The translations under genes were made by a program, and so were the position numbers. This document shows positions 1 through 7,744 of a stretch of 15,004 bases of DNA, one piece after another (positions within the stretch are counted from its first letter, which is position 1; each line of letters starts with the position of its first letter). Origin of the DNA: Anaerolineae bacterium (lineage in GTDB: Bacteria; Chloroflexota; Anaerolineae; UBA4142); assembly GCA_027457205.1 (NCBI GenBank), contig DAIDTM010000112.1:1-15004 (forward strand). Direction: 5' to 3'. The notes under the pieces were generated by a model that saw only the letters and a program-made list of their open reading frames with translations, had not been told where the DNA came from and made no database searches.

Positions 1-150
1 GGTACGATGTCCTTTTGTAAAGCGCATAATATCCGATCCGCAAATCGAAACGGCTTGCACTTGCAGCAGCACATGCCCGGGCTGCGGCGTCGGAGTTGGC
101 ACATCGTCATAGGTGATGACGCCCTTATTTTCCAGAACAACCGCCTTCAT
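1..150 (-). CDS. Zinc-type alcohol/polyol dehydrogenase (MDR family), N-terminal part
   Basis: Only the first 50 codons lie in the window; the gene runs off the left edge. The translation begins MKAVVLENKGVITYDDVPTP and contains SICGSDIMRF, where the Cys of the CGSD motif (about residue 37) is the catalytic-zinc ligand of medium-chain dehydrogenases. The N-terminal strand pattern and this motif resemble sorbitol, xylitol and galactitol-1-phosphate dehydrogenases, which oxidise a sugar alcohol to a ketose with NAD(P)+. The start is supported by an upstream AAAGGA ribosome binding site. The gene follows the FGGY kinase by 44 bases on the same strand and is probably the last or next-to-last step of the same operon. 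Polyol versus another alcohol as substrate is inferred from the neighbours, because the Rossmann domain is not visible. Confidence 0.85.
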   Translation of the reverse strand, partial: MKAVVLENKGVITYDDVPTPTPQPGHVLLQVQAVSICGSDIMRFTKGHRT

Positions 151-194
151 TCACCAGTCCTTTCTATCTTCCGCGCCGCACGCGCGGCGAGAAA

Positions 195-1733
195 TCATCC
201 CATCAGAATTTGTTTGTGTTTTTCCGTGACGGACGCGAGGTGATCGAACTCACCGAGAAGTTTGCGCGAGACGTTGAGATAAATTTCAAAGAGGTCTTCA
301 TACATCGCGTGTCGCGCTGGCGATGGTTCGAACACCTGGCGTTGCGGAAGCAATTCCTCGACGCACGCGCCGGCGTCATCGCGCAGTCCGATGGCTTGCG
401 CCGTCAGCGCGAACAGCCCGAGCGAGTGCCCGCCTTCACCGCCGTCCGCGCGCCGTGCGACGACGAATGGTTTGCCGTAGATGTCGGCTTTGATCTGGCA
501 CCATGCCGCGCTTGCCGTTGCGCCGCCAGAGCCAAGATATTCTTGCACGCGCGCGCCTTTTTGCGCCGCAATGCGAATGTTGTCATACACCGCGAACGCG
601 CACCCTTCCATCACCGCGCGCAGCATATCGCCGCGCGTCGTCTTGTACGACATGCCGAAGAACACGCCGCGCGCGCGGCTGTTCCACAGCGGCGTGCGTT
701 CGCCCGCCATATACGGAACAAAAATCAACCCGTGCGCGCCTGCCGGCGTCCGCGCCACTTCTTGGCTGAACAGATCGAACGCGTTCGCTTCCATTGGCGC
801 AAACGTGTCGCGGAACCAGCCGAGCGACCCGCCCCCGACGGTGCCGCCCTGCAAAAGATATTGCCCCGGCAAAACATGATGCGAGAAAATCAATTGCGGC
901 TCGACGACGATGTGATCGATGCTGACGGCGATCCCACCGGCTTGCCCGCCCTGCTCGTTGGTTTGCCCCACGCGTGTGACCCCAGCGCCAAGCGCGCCGA
1001 CTGCCGCATCAAGACAGCCGACCAACACCGGGATGCCAGCGGGCAGACCGGTCTGTGTTGCCGCATGCCTAGTCAGCATCCCGGCGATGTCGGCGCAAGC
1101 CGCGAGGCGCGGTAATTTTCCCAAAGAAATTCCTAATAATTCCGCGGCGTGTTCGTCCCACTGTTCGCGCGCGATGTCGAAAAAATGATAGCCATACGCT
1201 TGCGTATAATCGCACGTCATTTCGCCGGTGAGGCGCGCGGTGATAAACCCTGAGCACGTCAGAAATTTCGATGCGGCGTCGAAGATTTTGGGGCGCTGGT
1301 TTTTCAGCCAGAGCAACTTGGGCGTGATGTACGCCGCGTCAAGCGGGTTGGCGACGAGGTTGATCAGCTGCTCCGCTTCCGGGAGCGCGCGCAGCCATTG
1401 CGTTTCAGCTTCGGCGCGGCGGTCCAGCCAGATTATCGCTGGGTGCAGCGGCTCGCTATGCTGATCGACCGGTACCAGCGTCCAACCCATGCCATCGACC
1501 CCAATGCCGGCGATCTGGCGCGCATCGATACCTGCCGTTGTCACGACCTGACGAATCGTTTGGCAAAGGGCATCCCACCACAGGTTGCCGTCGATCTCCG
1601 CCCACAATGGATGGACCCGATTCAGCGGATACGCTTGCGCGGTTTCGGCGATGCACGCGCCGCGTTCGGTCCACAGCGCGGTTTTGACGCTCGACGTACC
1701 CACATCAATTGTGAGGATGTAGCGATGTTTCAT
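195..1733 (-). CDS. FGGY-family carbohydrate kinase (xylulokinase-like)
   Basis: This 512-residue protein has the usual length and fold signatures of the FGGY kinases, which phosphorylate ketoses or polyols with ATP in the cytoplasm. Residues 8-17 hold the phosphate-binding DVGTSSVKT loop. VDGMGW (79-84) and IIWLDRRAEAE (100-110) resemble the substrate region of xylulokinases. VGCLDAAVGALGAG around residues 238-251 carries the likely catalytic base Asp242. GGATASAAWCQIKADIYGKP (403-422) is the C-terminal FGGY signature region. The substrate cannot be fixed from sequence; a ketopentose or similar ketose fits the adjacent dehydrogenase and reductase. The chosen ATG is preceded by no recognisable Shine-Dalgarno sequence and lies only 10 bases after the U-tract of an intrinsic terminator, which is odd for an internal operon gene. 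Long plus-strand ORFs across this gene are codon-bias shadows. Confidence 0.93.
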   Translation of the reverse strand: MKHRYILTIDVGTSSVKTALWTERGACIAETAQAYPLNRVHPLWAEIDGNLWWDALCQTIRQVVTTAGIDARQIAGIGVDGMGWTLVPVDQHSEPLHPAIIWLDRRAEAETQWLRALPEAEQLINLVANPLDAAYITPKLLWLKNQRPKIFDAASKFLTCSGFITARLTGEMTCDYTQAYGYHFFDIAREQWDEHAAELLGISLGKLPRLAACADIAGMLTRHAATQTGLPAGIPVLVGCLDAAVGALGAGVTRVGQTNEQGGQAGGIAVSIDHIVVEPQLIFSHHVLPGQYLLQGGTVGGGSLGWFRDTFAPMEANAFDLFSQEVARTPAGAHGLIFVPYMAGERTPLWNSRARGVFFGMSYKTTRGDMLRAVMEGCAFAVYDNIRIAAQKGARVQEYLGSGGATASAAWCQIKADIYGKPFVVARRADGGEGGHSLGLFALTAQAIGLRDDAGACVEELLPQRQVFEPSPARHAMYEDLFEIYLNVSRKLLGEFDHLASVTEKHKQILMG

Positions 1734-1743
1734 TCGTCACACT

Positions 1744-1771
1744 AAAAAGGCGAGGCACTGAATGCCTCGCC
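1744..1771 (-). terminator. Intrinsic terminator between aldo/keto reductase and kinase genes
   Basis: On the minus strand a perfect 9-bp stem (GGCGAGGCA/TGCCTCGCC) with a 5-base loop is followed at once by TTTTT. It lies just after the aldo/keto reductase stop and ends 10 bases before the kinase ATG. It should therefore end or attenuate transcription before the kinase and dehydrogenase genes. Confidence 0.85.
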
Positions 1772-1786
1772 TCGTCGCAAGCATTA

Positions 1787-2821
1787 TCACCGCGTGGTAA
1801 TTTCTCCGTTGACATCCCATAAATCTTCCCAGCCCCGCGCGCCTTGCCACAAAAAGACTTGGCCTTTGATCAGGCGACAATTCTTGTCAATTCCGGCAAT
1901 CGCTTGCATTTCTTCATCGGTGAGCGGATCGGACACCACGCATTTCAAATTGCTCAAGTACTGCTCGCGACGAATCGAAAACGGAATCGGGACCTGTCCG
2001 CGCTGCGCTGCCCACTTGACGCACACGACTGCCGGGTGAACGTTCAACCGCTGAGCGATCGTGACGATCACTGGGTCTTCAATGTCTACCGTGTCCGCGT
2101 CCGTCCGGTCGCGGTTGGGTCGCCGAGGCGAACCAATTGGCGAGTACCCAATCGGGACGATGCCGTTATTCACGACGAACCGGAATAGGTCGGGCTGTTG
2201 AAAGTGGGGATGCAATTCCATTTCGTTGCATGCCGGTTTGATCTCGGCATCGCGCAAAATCAGTTTCAGTTTTGGAATGGTTACGTTGGATGTGCCGATA
2301 TGCCGGACTAGTCCGCGCTCGACCAGTTTTTCCATCTGCCGCCACGTTTTCATGAAATGTTCGTGGATGTAGGGCTGGGCGCACGGATCGCGTGAATCTG
2401 CGCTCACGCCCGGCGCGTGATGGTTCGGAAAGGGCCAATGGACCAGATAGAGATCGAGATAATCTAACTGCAAATCCTTAAGCGATTTTTCACAAGACGG
2501 AATGACATCGTACTCGCCATGCTTGTCATTCCAGAGTTTCGACGTGATCCACAATTCCTCGCGCGGGACGCCGCCCGCCATCACATCGCGCAACGCGAGA
2601 CCGATCAAATGCTCATTGCCATAAACCGACGCGCAATCAATTTGTCGATAGCCAACGGCAATTGCGTCTTGGACCGCTTGCGCTATCTCTTCCGCCGAGA
2701 AGCGATCCGAGCCAAACGTGCCGAGTCCGATGCCGGGTATTTTCGCGCCCGTGTACAATGGGCGATGCGGAACGAGTTTAGGATCCACTCCGTCGCTGGC
2801 GATGACGAATGCATTCGACAT
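1787..2821 (-). CDS. Aldo/keto reductase
   Basis: This 344-residue NADPH-type aldo/keto reductase is predicted to reduce an aldose or other carbonyl compound in the cytoplasm. The catalytic tetrad is visible: Asp62 and Tyr67 in IDCASVYGNE, Lys95 in ITSKLW and His128 in LYLVHWPF. GLGTFGSDRF at 32-41 is the first barrel strand region, and IPFSIRREQYLSNL near the C-terminus is the cofactor-binding segment. The protein is slightly longer than the usual 280-320 residues because of a C-terminal tail ending VNGEITTR. The reading frame stays open for another 56 codons upstream, but the ATG at 2821 is chosen because the family N-terminus begins there and GAGAGGA lies 5 bases before it. It follows the binding-protein gene on the same strand, which suggests a step in metabolism of the imported sugar. 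The exact substrate is unknown. Confidence 0.93.
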   Translation of the reverse strand: MSNAFVIASDGVDPKLVPHRPLYTGAKIPGIGLGTFGSDRFSAEEIAQAVQDAIAVGYRQIDCASVYGNEHLIGLALRDVMAGGVPREELWITSKLWNDKHGEYDVIPSCEKSLKDLQLDYLDLYLVHWPFPNHHAPGVSADSRDPCAQPYIHEHFMKTWRQMEKLVERGLVRHIGTSNVTIPKLKLILRDAEIKPACNEMELHPHFQQPDLFRFVVNNGIVPIGYSPIGSPRRPNRDRTDADTVDIEDPVIVTIAQRLNVHPAVVCVKWAAQRGQVPIPFSIRREQYLSNLKCVVSDPLTDEEMQAIAGIDKNCRLIKGQVFLWQGARGWEDLWDVNGEITTR

Positions 2822-2889
2822 CCGAATCCTCTCTTGGTGTGAGCATGACAGTACGGGTACGACAGGCGGGCGCATGAGCGTCGAGCAAG

Positions 2890-2916
2890 GGAGGATGGAG
2901 ATGGACTCCATCCTCC
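2890..2916 (-). promoter_or_regulatory. Strong RNA hairpin after the binding-protein gene
   Basis: A perfect 11-bp stem (GGAGGATGGAG/CTCCATCCTCC) with a 5-base loop starts 15 bases after the binding-protein stop codon on the minus strand. No U-tract follows on either strand, so it is not a standard intrinsic terminator. Its place suggests a 3'-end stabiliser or processing site that raises binding-protein mRNA over the downstream enzyme genes. Confidence 0.6.
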
Positions 2917-2931
2917 TCGTGGCGCAAGCCC

Positions 2932-3945
2932 TTATTTGTAGAGCAGAGCGGAAATGGTGGGATCGTCGATGTTGGTCTTGTCGAACCAATGGAAACCGGT
3001 GTCAATCGTCTTGGGCAAGGTCTGACCCTTGATCGCCTTGACGGCGGAATCCACGCACTTGTAGCCAATGCCGATGGGGTCTTGGGTGATTGCGCCCGCC
3101 TCGACGCCGCTGCGAATCGCGTCCAACTGCTGCTGACCGGAATCGTAGCCGATGACGACGAGCTGTCCTTCCTTCTTCAATTCTTTCACCGCGTTCAGCA
3201 CGCCGATGATCGAACCTTCGTTTGCGCCAAAGTAACCCTTGAGATTCGGGTGGGCTTGGATCACGGCTTTGGCGATGTCTGTCGACTTGAGCTGATCGCC
3301 CGCGCCGTACTGAAGGTCAACCACCGTGACATTCGGGTGCTTGGATTTCATCTGGTTGATGAACCCGTCGCGGCGGTCAATGCCGGTGCGGCTGGTCTGG
3401 TCGTGCACGATGACTGCCACTTCGCCCTTGTCGCCGATCAACGTTGCCATTTTATCGGCGGCATACGCGGCGGCTGCCACGTTATCCGTTGCCGCGGTGG
3501 TTACGGGAATGTCGCTGTCCACGCCGGAGTCAAAGCCGACGATGGGGATGTTCGCGGCTTTGGCTTTTTGCAACAGCGGAATTGCCGCCTTCGAGTCGAG
3601 CGCGGCGAAGCAGATCGCCGCAGGTTTCTTGTCGAGCGCGGTTTGCAGCATCTCGATTTGCTTGTCAACCTGCGACTCGCTTTCGGGTCCCTCGAACGTA
3701 ATGTCAACGTTCAAGTCCTTGGCGGCATTCTGAGCGCCCAGCTTAACCGCTTGCCAGAACTGATGCTGGAAGCCCTTGGAAATGACGGGGATGTACGGCT
3801 TGGCGCCTGCCGACGACGCGGGCGCGGTAGTGGCTGCTGGCTGCGCTGGTGCCGTGGTTGGCGCGGCGGTGGGGCTGGCGCACCCTACTACGATGGCGAC
3901 GAGCAGCAGGGCAACGATGGCGAAAAACAGTTTGTTCGTCTTCAT
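2932..3945 (-). CDS. Sugar-binding lipoprotein of an ABC importer (RbsB-like)
   Basis: This 337-residue solute-binding protein captures a sugar outside the membrane and delivers it to the permease encoded just upstream. Residues 1-22 form a lipoprotein signal: a basic start, a hydrophobic core and the lipobox VVGC with Cys22 as the lipidated residue. Residues 23-48 are a Thr/Pro/Ala-rich linker of the kind common in Chloroflexota lipoproteins. The rest is a type I periplasmic-binding fold (Peripla_BP_4): GFQHQFWQAVKLGAQNAA at the first helix, AAICFAALDSKAAIPLLQKA and IPIVGFDSGVD in the N-lobe, DNVAAAAYAADKM, and GYFGANEGSIIGVLNAV and VVIGYDSGQQQLDAI in the C-lobe. The sugar cannot be named. 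A very strong AGGAGGAGA site precedes the ATG, which suggests high expression relative to its partners. It ends the A-C-B transport block of the operon. Confidence 0.95.
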   Translation of the reverse strand: MKTNKLFFAIVALLLVAIVVGCASPTAAPTTAPAQPAATTAPASSAGAKPYIPVISKGFQHQFWQAVKLGAQNAAKDLNVDITFEGPESESQVDKQIEMLQTALDKKPAAICFAALDSKAAIPLLQKAKAANIPIVGFDSGVDSDIPVTTAATDNVAAAAYAADKMATLIGDKGEVAVIVHDQTSRTGIDRRDGFINQMKSKHPNVTVVDLQYGAGDQLKSTDIAKAVIQAHPNLKGYFGANEGSIIGVLNAVKELKKEGQLVVIGYDSGQQQLDAIRSGVEAGAITQDPIGIGYKCVDSAVKAIKGQTLPKTIDTGFHWFDKTNIDDPTISALLYK

Positions 3946-4025
3946 GACGATTCTCCTCCTGAGGTTTTGTGTGTCACGCGCCTGTCTCGAACCTTTTTCG
4001 ATAATCCTGCCGCTATGGTCTTATA

Positions 4026-4034
4026 ATCACCTCC
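4026..4034 (-). promoter_or_regulatory. Full anti-SD match with no cognate start codon in permease-binding protein gap
   Basis: The 136-base gap between the permease stop and the binding-protein ATG contains GGAGGTGAT on the minus strand, a nine-base complement to the 16S rRNA tail. No ATG, GTG or TTG lies at normal spacing after it. A GTG inside the motif would give only five codons. The true binding-protein site is the separate AGGAGGAGA at 3952-3960. This may be a standby ribosome site or a relic of a lost small gene. A weak TTCTCA-N18-TATAAG promoter-like pair overlaps the same place (4049-4020). Confidence 0.3.
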
Positions 4035-4081
4035 GACTGTGAATGAGAACGCGCGTTGCTACGCCTCCCGATGTTGAGATG

Positions 4082-5071
4082 CTACTGTTGTTGACGGCGG
4101 ACGATGTCCAAGTACACCGCCAGGATGACGATGGTGCCGGTAACGACCGTCTGCCATTCTTGCGGGACGGAAAGGATGCGCAGCCCATTGGACAGCGTGC
4201 TGATGATGAACGCGCCGATGACCGTTCCCAAGATCGTGCCTTCACCGCCGCTGAGGGATGTGCCGCCGATGACCGCCGCAGCGATGGCGTCCAATTCATA
4301 GCCCTGTCCCAGCGAGGGCTGCGCGGAGTTGAGTCGGGCGGCAATCACGACGCCAGCCAATCCGCTAAAAAGCCCGCCCAGCGTATAGACGGCGATCTTC
4401 CAGCGATCGACATCGACGCCGGAAAGCCGGGTCGCCTCCTCGTTACTGCCCAGCGCAAAAGTATATCTGCCGAGCACGGTCTTGGTCAGAATCAAACCGG
4501 CTACGATGGCAGCACCGAACATGATCAACACCGCGTTCGGGACGTCGAATCCTGGAATGACCGCGCCCAACACGGAACTCATTGCCATATTATTGAACTC
4601 GGGCGTATCGTTGAAATAAATCGGTTTCAAGCCGGAGAAGACCAGCGCAAGTCCTTTGGCAATGTACAACATGCCCAGCGTCGCAATAAAGGGCGGCACT
4701 TTCATCTTGGCAATGATCGAACCATTGATCAGCCCGGCAATCGCACCGGTCGCCAGTCCGCCCAAGATACCCAGCGGCACCGGCAAATGCCAAAAGGTAA
4801 TGAACACCCCGGTCATCACGGCGGATAGCGTCATCACGGTACCGATGGACAGATCGATGCCTGCGGTGATGATGACGAAGGTGACGCCCAAGGCGAGGAT
4901 GCCGTTTACAGCCGTCGCCAGCAAAATGCCAACGATGTTGTCGAACTGGAAAAAGTTCGGCGACGCAATCGAAAACACGATGAACAAGAGAATCAGCGCG
5001 CCAAATGCCAATAATCTCTGCACAGCATCCGAACGGAATAGCGATTTTTTGAGCACGATTTGATTGTCCAT
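4082..5071 (-). CDS. Sugar ABC importer permease (RbsC-like)
   Basis: This 329-residue inner-membrane protein belongs to the branched-chain/ribose-type permease family (BPD_transp_2) and should form the channel for the sugar captured by the neighbouring lipoprotein. It has many hydrophobic segments, including LLAFGALILLFIVFSIA (about 20-36), ILLATAVNGILALGVTFVII (about 49-68), the glycine-rich LGILGGLATGAIAGLING region and a last helix near TVVTGTIVILAVYLDIV. AGIDLSIGTVMTLSAVMTG (70-88) is the hallmark of the RbsC group. GSNEEATRLSGVDV and the GGTSLSGGEGTILGTVIGA segment contact the ATPase. The ATG is preceded by AGGAATG-type purines. It lies 50 bases downstream of the ATPase gene, in the order A-C-B. 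Length is typical for the family. Confidence 0.95.
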   Translation of the reverse strand: MDNQIVLKKSLFRSDAVQRLLAFGALILLFIVFSIASPNFFQFDNIVGILLATAVNGILALGVTFVIITAGIDLSIGTVMTLSAVMTGVFITFWHLPVPLGILGGLATGAIAGLINGSIIAKMKVPPFIATLGMLYIAKGLALVFSGLKPIYFNDTPEFNNMAMSSVLGAVIPGFDVPNAVLIMFGAAIVAGLILTKTVLGRYTFALGSNEEATRLSGVDVDRWKIAVYTLGGLFSGLAGVVIAARLNSAQPSLGQGYELDAIAAAVIGGTSLSGGEGTILGTVIGAFIISTLSNGLRILSVPQEWQTVVTGTIVILAVYLDIVRRQQQ

Positions 5072-5121
5072 AGTTTTACATTCCTGCTTGCAGAATCGAT
5101 GGGTTTGATTTCGCCGGCGCG

Positions 5122-6624
5122 TTACGCCGCGCGCTGAGTGGCAAACTTCATGATTTTCTCTTGTGTGGCTTCAGCGCTGTTCAGTTCCCCGGTGATTCGC
5201 CCCTCGCACATCACGATGATGCGGTGACTCATTCGGAGAATTTCTGGCAATTCCGAAGAGATCATAATGATCGACTTGCCTTGCTGCGCCAGATCGTTGA
5301 GGAGCCGGTAGATTTCACTCTTTGCGCCAACGTCGATCCCGCGCGTCGGCTCGTCAAAGATCAGAATATTGGTATTGGCAGCCAGCCACTTGCCGATGAC
5401 GACCTTCTGTTGATTGCCGCCGGAGAGATTGCTGGTTTTCTGCTGCAAACTCGGCGTCTTGATCGAGAGCATTTTGACGAAATGATCTGCCGGCGTGTGG
5501 GTTTTGGAACTGTTCACCCAGCCGAGCATGCCCATAAATTTCTGAAATGCCGCCAGCACAATGTTGGCTTCTACGTCCATTTTCAGCGTCAAACCGTAAC
5601 GCTTGCGGTCTTCGGACAAATAGGCGACGCCGTACCGGACCGCATCGGTCGGACTTTTGATCGGGGCTTTTTTGCCCAGCACAAAAATCTCGCCGGATTC
5701 AATCCGGTCCGCGCCAAACACCGCGCGCGCCACTTCAGTCCGCCCCGACCCCACTAGCCCCGCAAAGCCCAGGATTTCTCCTTTTTTCAAATTGAAGCTC
5801 ACGTTCTTGATGAGGTTGCCCCGGTTGAGATTCTTTGCCTCGAGTACGATTTCCTGACTGGGCTTTTCCGGCACTTCCGGACTGGATTCGTAAATCGTGC
5901 GTCCCACCATCATGCTGATGATCCGGTCGATCGTCACTTCCCCGGTTCGGACGGTATCCACATAGCGCCCATCGCGCATGACCGTGACCCGGTCAGAGAT
6001 TTGCTTCAGTTCTTCCAGGCGATGGGAGATGTGTACGATGCCTACGCCTTTTTCGCGGAGCTGACGAATGATCCGGAACAGTTCGTCAATTTCCGCGTCG
6101 GTCAACGCGGCGGTCGGTTCATCCATAATCAGGATTTCGGAATTGAACGACAGGGCTTTGGCGATCTCGACCATCTGCTGCTTGGCGACAGTGAGCGCAG
6201 AAACCTTGGTCCGCGGGTCCAACCGCAAGTGCAACAGCGCCAACAATTCTTGCGTCTTTTCGTTGATCGCTTTTTCGTCCAGAACGAATGAGAGAGCCGC
6301 GCGCGGTTCTCGCCCGATAAAAATATTTTGGGCGACGGTGAGATGCGGCATCAGGTTGAGCTCCTGGTGGATCATGCTGATGCCGAGATGCTGCGCGGCG
6401 CCCGGATTTGGAATTTCGACTTCCTTGCCCTTGTACAGGATGCGCCCAGCATCTTTGGCGTAGACGCCGGCGAGCACCTTCATCAACGTGGATTTGCCGG
6501 CGCCGTTTTCGCCGACGAGAGCGTGCACTTCGCCCTTTTGTAGTTCGAACGCCACATTGTCCAAGGCGCGCACGCCGGGGAAGGTTTTGCTGATGCCTTC
6601 CATCGTGAGAATGACGTCACCCAT
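5122..6624 (-). CDS. Sugar ABC importer ATP-binding protein (RbsA/MglA-like, two NBDs)
   Basis: This 500-residue tandem ATPase powers import through the adjacent RbsC-like permease. The first nucleotide-binding domain has Walker A GENGAGKST (38-46), a signature region LTVAKQQMVEIAKAL and Walker B ILIMDEPTAAL. The second domain, from about residue 255, has the degenerate GLVGSGRTEVARAVFGAD loop typical of RbsA and MglA, the signature LSGGNQQKVVIGKWL and Walker B ILIFDEPTRGID. That pattern (one canonical and one degenerate site) is normal for sugar importers of this type. A TTG six codons upstream is open, but the ATG at 6624 is preferred because GGAGAG sits 6 bases before it. It lies 54 bases after the lacI stop in the same operon. 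The sugar class is inferred only. Confidence 0.96.
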   Translation of the reverse strand: MGDVILTMEGISKTFPGVRALDNVAFELQKGEVHALVGENGAGKSTLMKVLAGVYAKDAGRILYKGKEVEIPNPGAAQHLGISMIHQELNLMPHLTVAQNIFIGREPRAALSFVLDEKAINEKTQELLALLHLRLDPRTKVSALTVAKQQMVEIAKALSFNSEILIMDEPTAALTDAEIDELFRIIRQLREKGVGIVHISHRLEELKQISDRVTVMRDGRYVDTVRTGEVTIDRIISMMVGRTIYESSPEVPEKPSQEIVLEAKNLNRGNLIKNVSFNLKKGEILGFAGLVGSGRTEVARAVFGADRIESGEIFVLGKKAPIKSPTDAVRYGVAYLSEDRKRYGLTLKMDVEANIVLAAFQKFMGMLGWVNSSKTHTPADHFVKMLSIKTPSLQQKTSNLSGGNQQKVVIGKWLAANTNILIFDEPTRGIDVGAKSEIYRLLNDLAQQGKSIIMISSELPEILRMSHRIIVMCEGRITGELNSAEATQEKIMKFATQRAA

Positions 6625-6678
6625 AAAGCGCTCTCCATCCAATGATCAAAACAGCGTCGAGTCTTTCTGCGGTGCGAT

Positions 6679-7701
6679 CTACGCGGCGCATTTTCCCAGT
6701 TCCTGCCCGCAGGATTTCCGGATTATCAATTCCGTGTCCAAAACGATCTCGCGAAATTTTCGCCGCCGGGCTTGGGTCGTGATGCGTTTCAGGAGCAATT
6801 CCGCCGCTACCGCGCCGATCTTGGACGCGTCTTGAGCGCAGACGGTCAGGAAGGGATAAATCGCGGACGCCTGCGGAATGTCGTCAAAACAGACCAGAGC
6901 CATATCTTCTGGCACACGCAAACCTGCTTCTCGCAACGCGCGGAGCACTCCAACACCCATAAAATTGTTCGTCGCGAAAATCGCCGTCGGGCGGGGAGTT
7001 ACCGACAGCAGCTCTCTGACGAATTGAAAACTGCTGCCTTCCTTGTAGTTGCCTTGTTTGATCAGAGACTTGTCAACCGGGATGTCGTGGTTCTGCAATG
7101 CTTGGCAATAACCGGTAAGTCGCTCTTCGGCAGTCGAAATATGCGCCGGTCCGCTAATCATCGCAATCCGCCGATGCCCCAATTGGATGAGATGTTCCGT
7201 CAGGCGACGCGCGCCTTGTTCCCCATCGCTGCGTACCACATCCGCCTTGAAACCATGCACCTCGCGGTCGATCACTACACACGGGATATTATGGCGCTTG
7301 AGCGGCAAGAGCACACTGCCGTTATCGGTCGTAGGCGCGATAATAATTCCATCGACCCGGCGCTGCAGGAGGATGTTAATATAGTTCGCCTCTTTTTCGG
7401 GGTTCTCGTCCGTATTGCACAGAATGACGTGATAGTCTTTTTGGGCAGCGGTATCTTCAACGCTGCGAGCGATCGTAGTCCAGAAGGGGTTCGTCACATC
7501 GGTAAGAACAAGGGCGATCGTGTGGGTCTTGCTGGAGCGAAGACTTTTCGCCATCGCATTGGGGACATAGTGCAGTTCGGCAATGGCTTTGGAGACGCGC
7601 GTGCGCGTCAGGGGATTGACGCCGGGCGCGTTGTTGACCACTCGCGAAACCGTGATGGGAGCGACGCCGGCTAATTTTGCTACATCGCGAACGGTAACCA
7701 T
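6679..7701 (-). CDS. LacI-family transcriptional regulator of the sugar operon
   Basis: This 340-residue protein has the full LacI architecture. Residues 3-23 form the helix-turn-helix (VRDVAKLAGVAPITVSRVVN), residues 47-56 the hinge helix (PNAMAKSLRS, with the Leu that intercalates at a central CpG in this family), and the remainder a periplasmic-binding-like effector domain with VTNPFW, VDGIIIAP, GHRRIAMISGP and TAIFATNNFMGVGVL. It should repress the operon until the imported sugar or a derivative binds. It is the first gene of the operon, so it is probably autoregulated: two abutting CG-centred palindromes lie over the transcription start of the only strong upstream promoter. An intrinsic terminator sits 43 bases before its ATG. 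The ribosome site is weak (AAAGGCGAG). The effector is unknown. Confidence 0.95.
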   Translation of the reverse strand: MVTVRDVAKLAGVAPITVSRVVNNAPGVNPLTRTRVSKAIAELHYVPNAMAKSLRSSKTHTIALVLTDVTNPFWTTIARSVEDTAAQKDYHVILCNTDENPEKEANYINILLQRRVDGIIIAPTTDNGSVLLPLKRHNIPCVVIDREVHGFKADVVRSDGEQGARRLTEHLIQLGHRRIAMISGPAHISTAEERLTGYCQALQNHDIPVDKSLIKQGNYKEGSSFQFVRELLSVTPRPTAIFATNNFMGVGVLRALREAGLRVPEDMALVCFDDIPQASAIYPFLTVCAQDASKIGAVAAELLLKRITTQARRRKFREIVLDTELIIRKSCGQELGKCAA

Positions 7702-7744
7702 AATTGACTCGCCTTTGAGCGTGATCGAAAATGGCGCAGTGGAT

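Noticed and set aside
210..1115. Long plus-strand open frame (301 codons) antisense to the FGGY kinase
   Set aside because: The minus-strand kinase has all family motifs. The antisense frame is Arg/Ala/His-rich, has no ribosome site and is a codon-bias shadow.
2822..2989. 56-codon N-terminal extension of the aldo/keto reductase
   Set aside because: It crosses the 11-bp hairpin and overlaps the binding-protein gene, and a good ribosome site precedes the ATG at 2821.
2989..4026. 345-codon plus-strand frame antisense to the binding-protein gene
   Set aside because: It is the shadow of a clearly coding lipoprotein gene. Its composition is Gly/Arg/Asp-rich and no family is recognisable.
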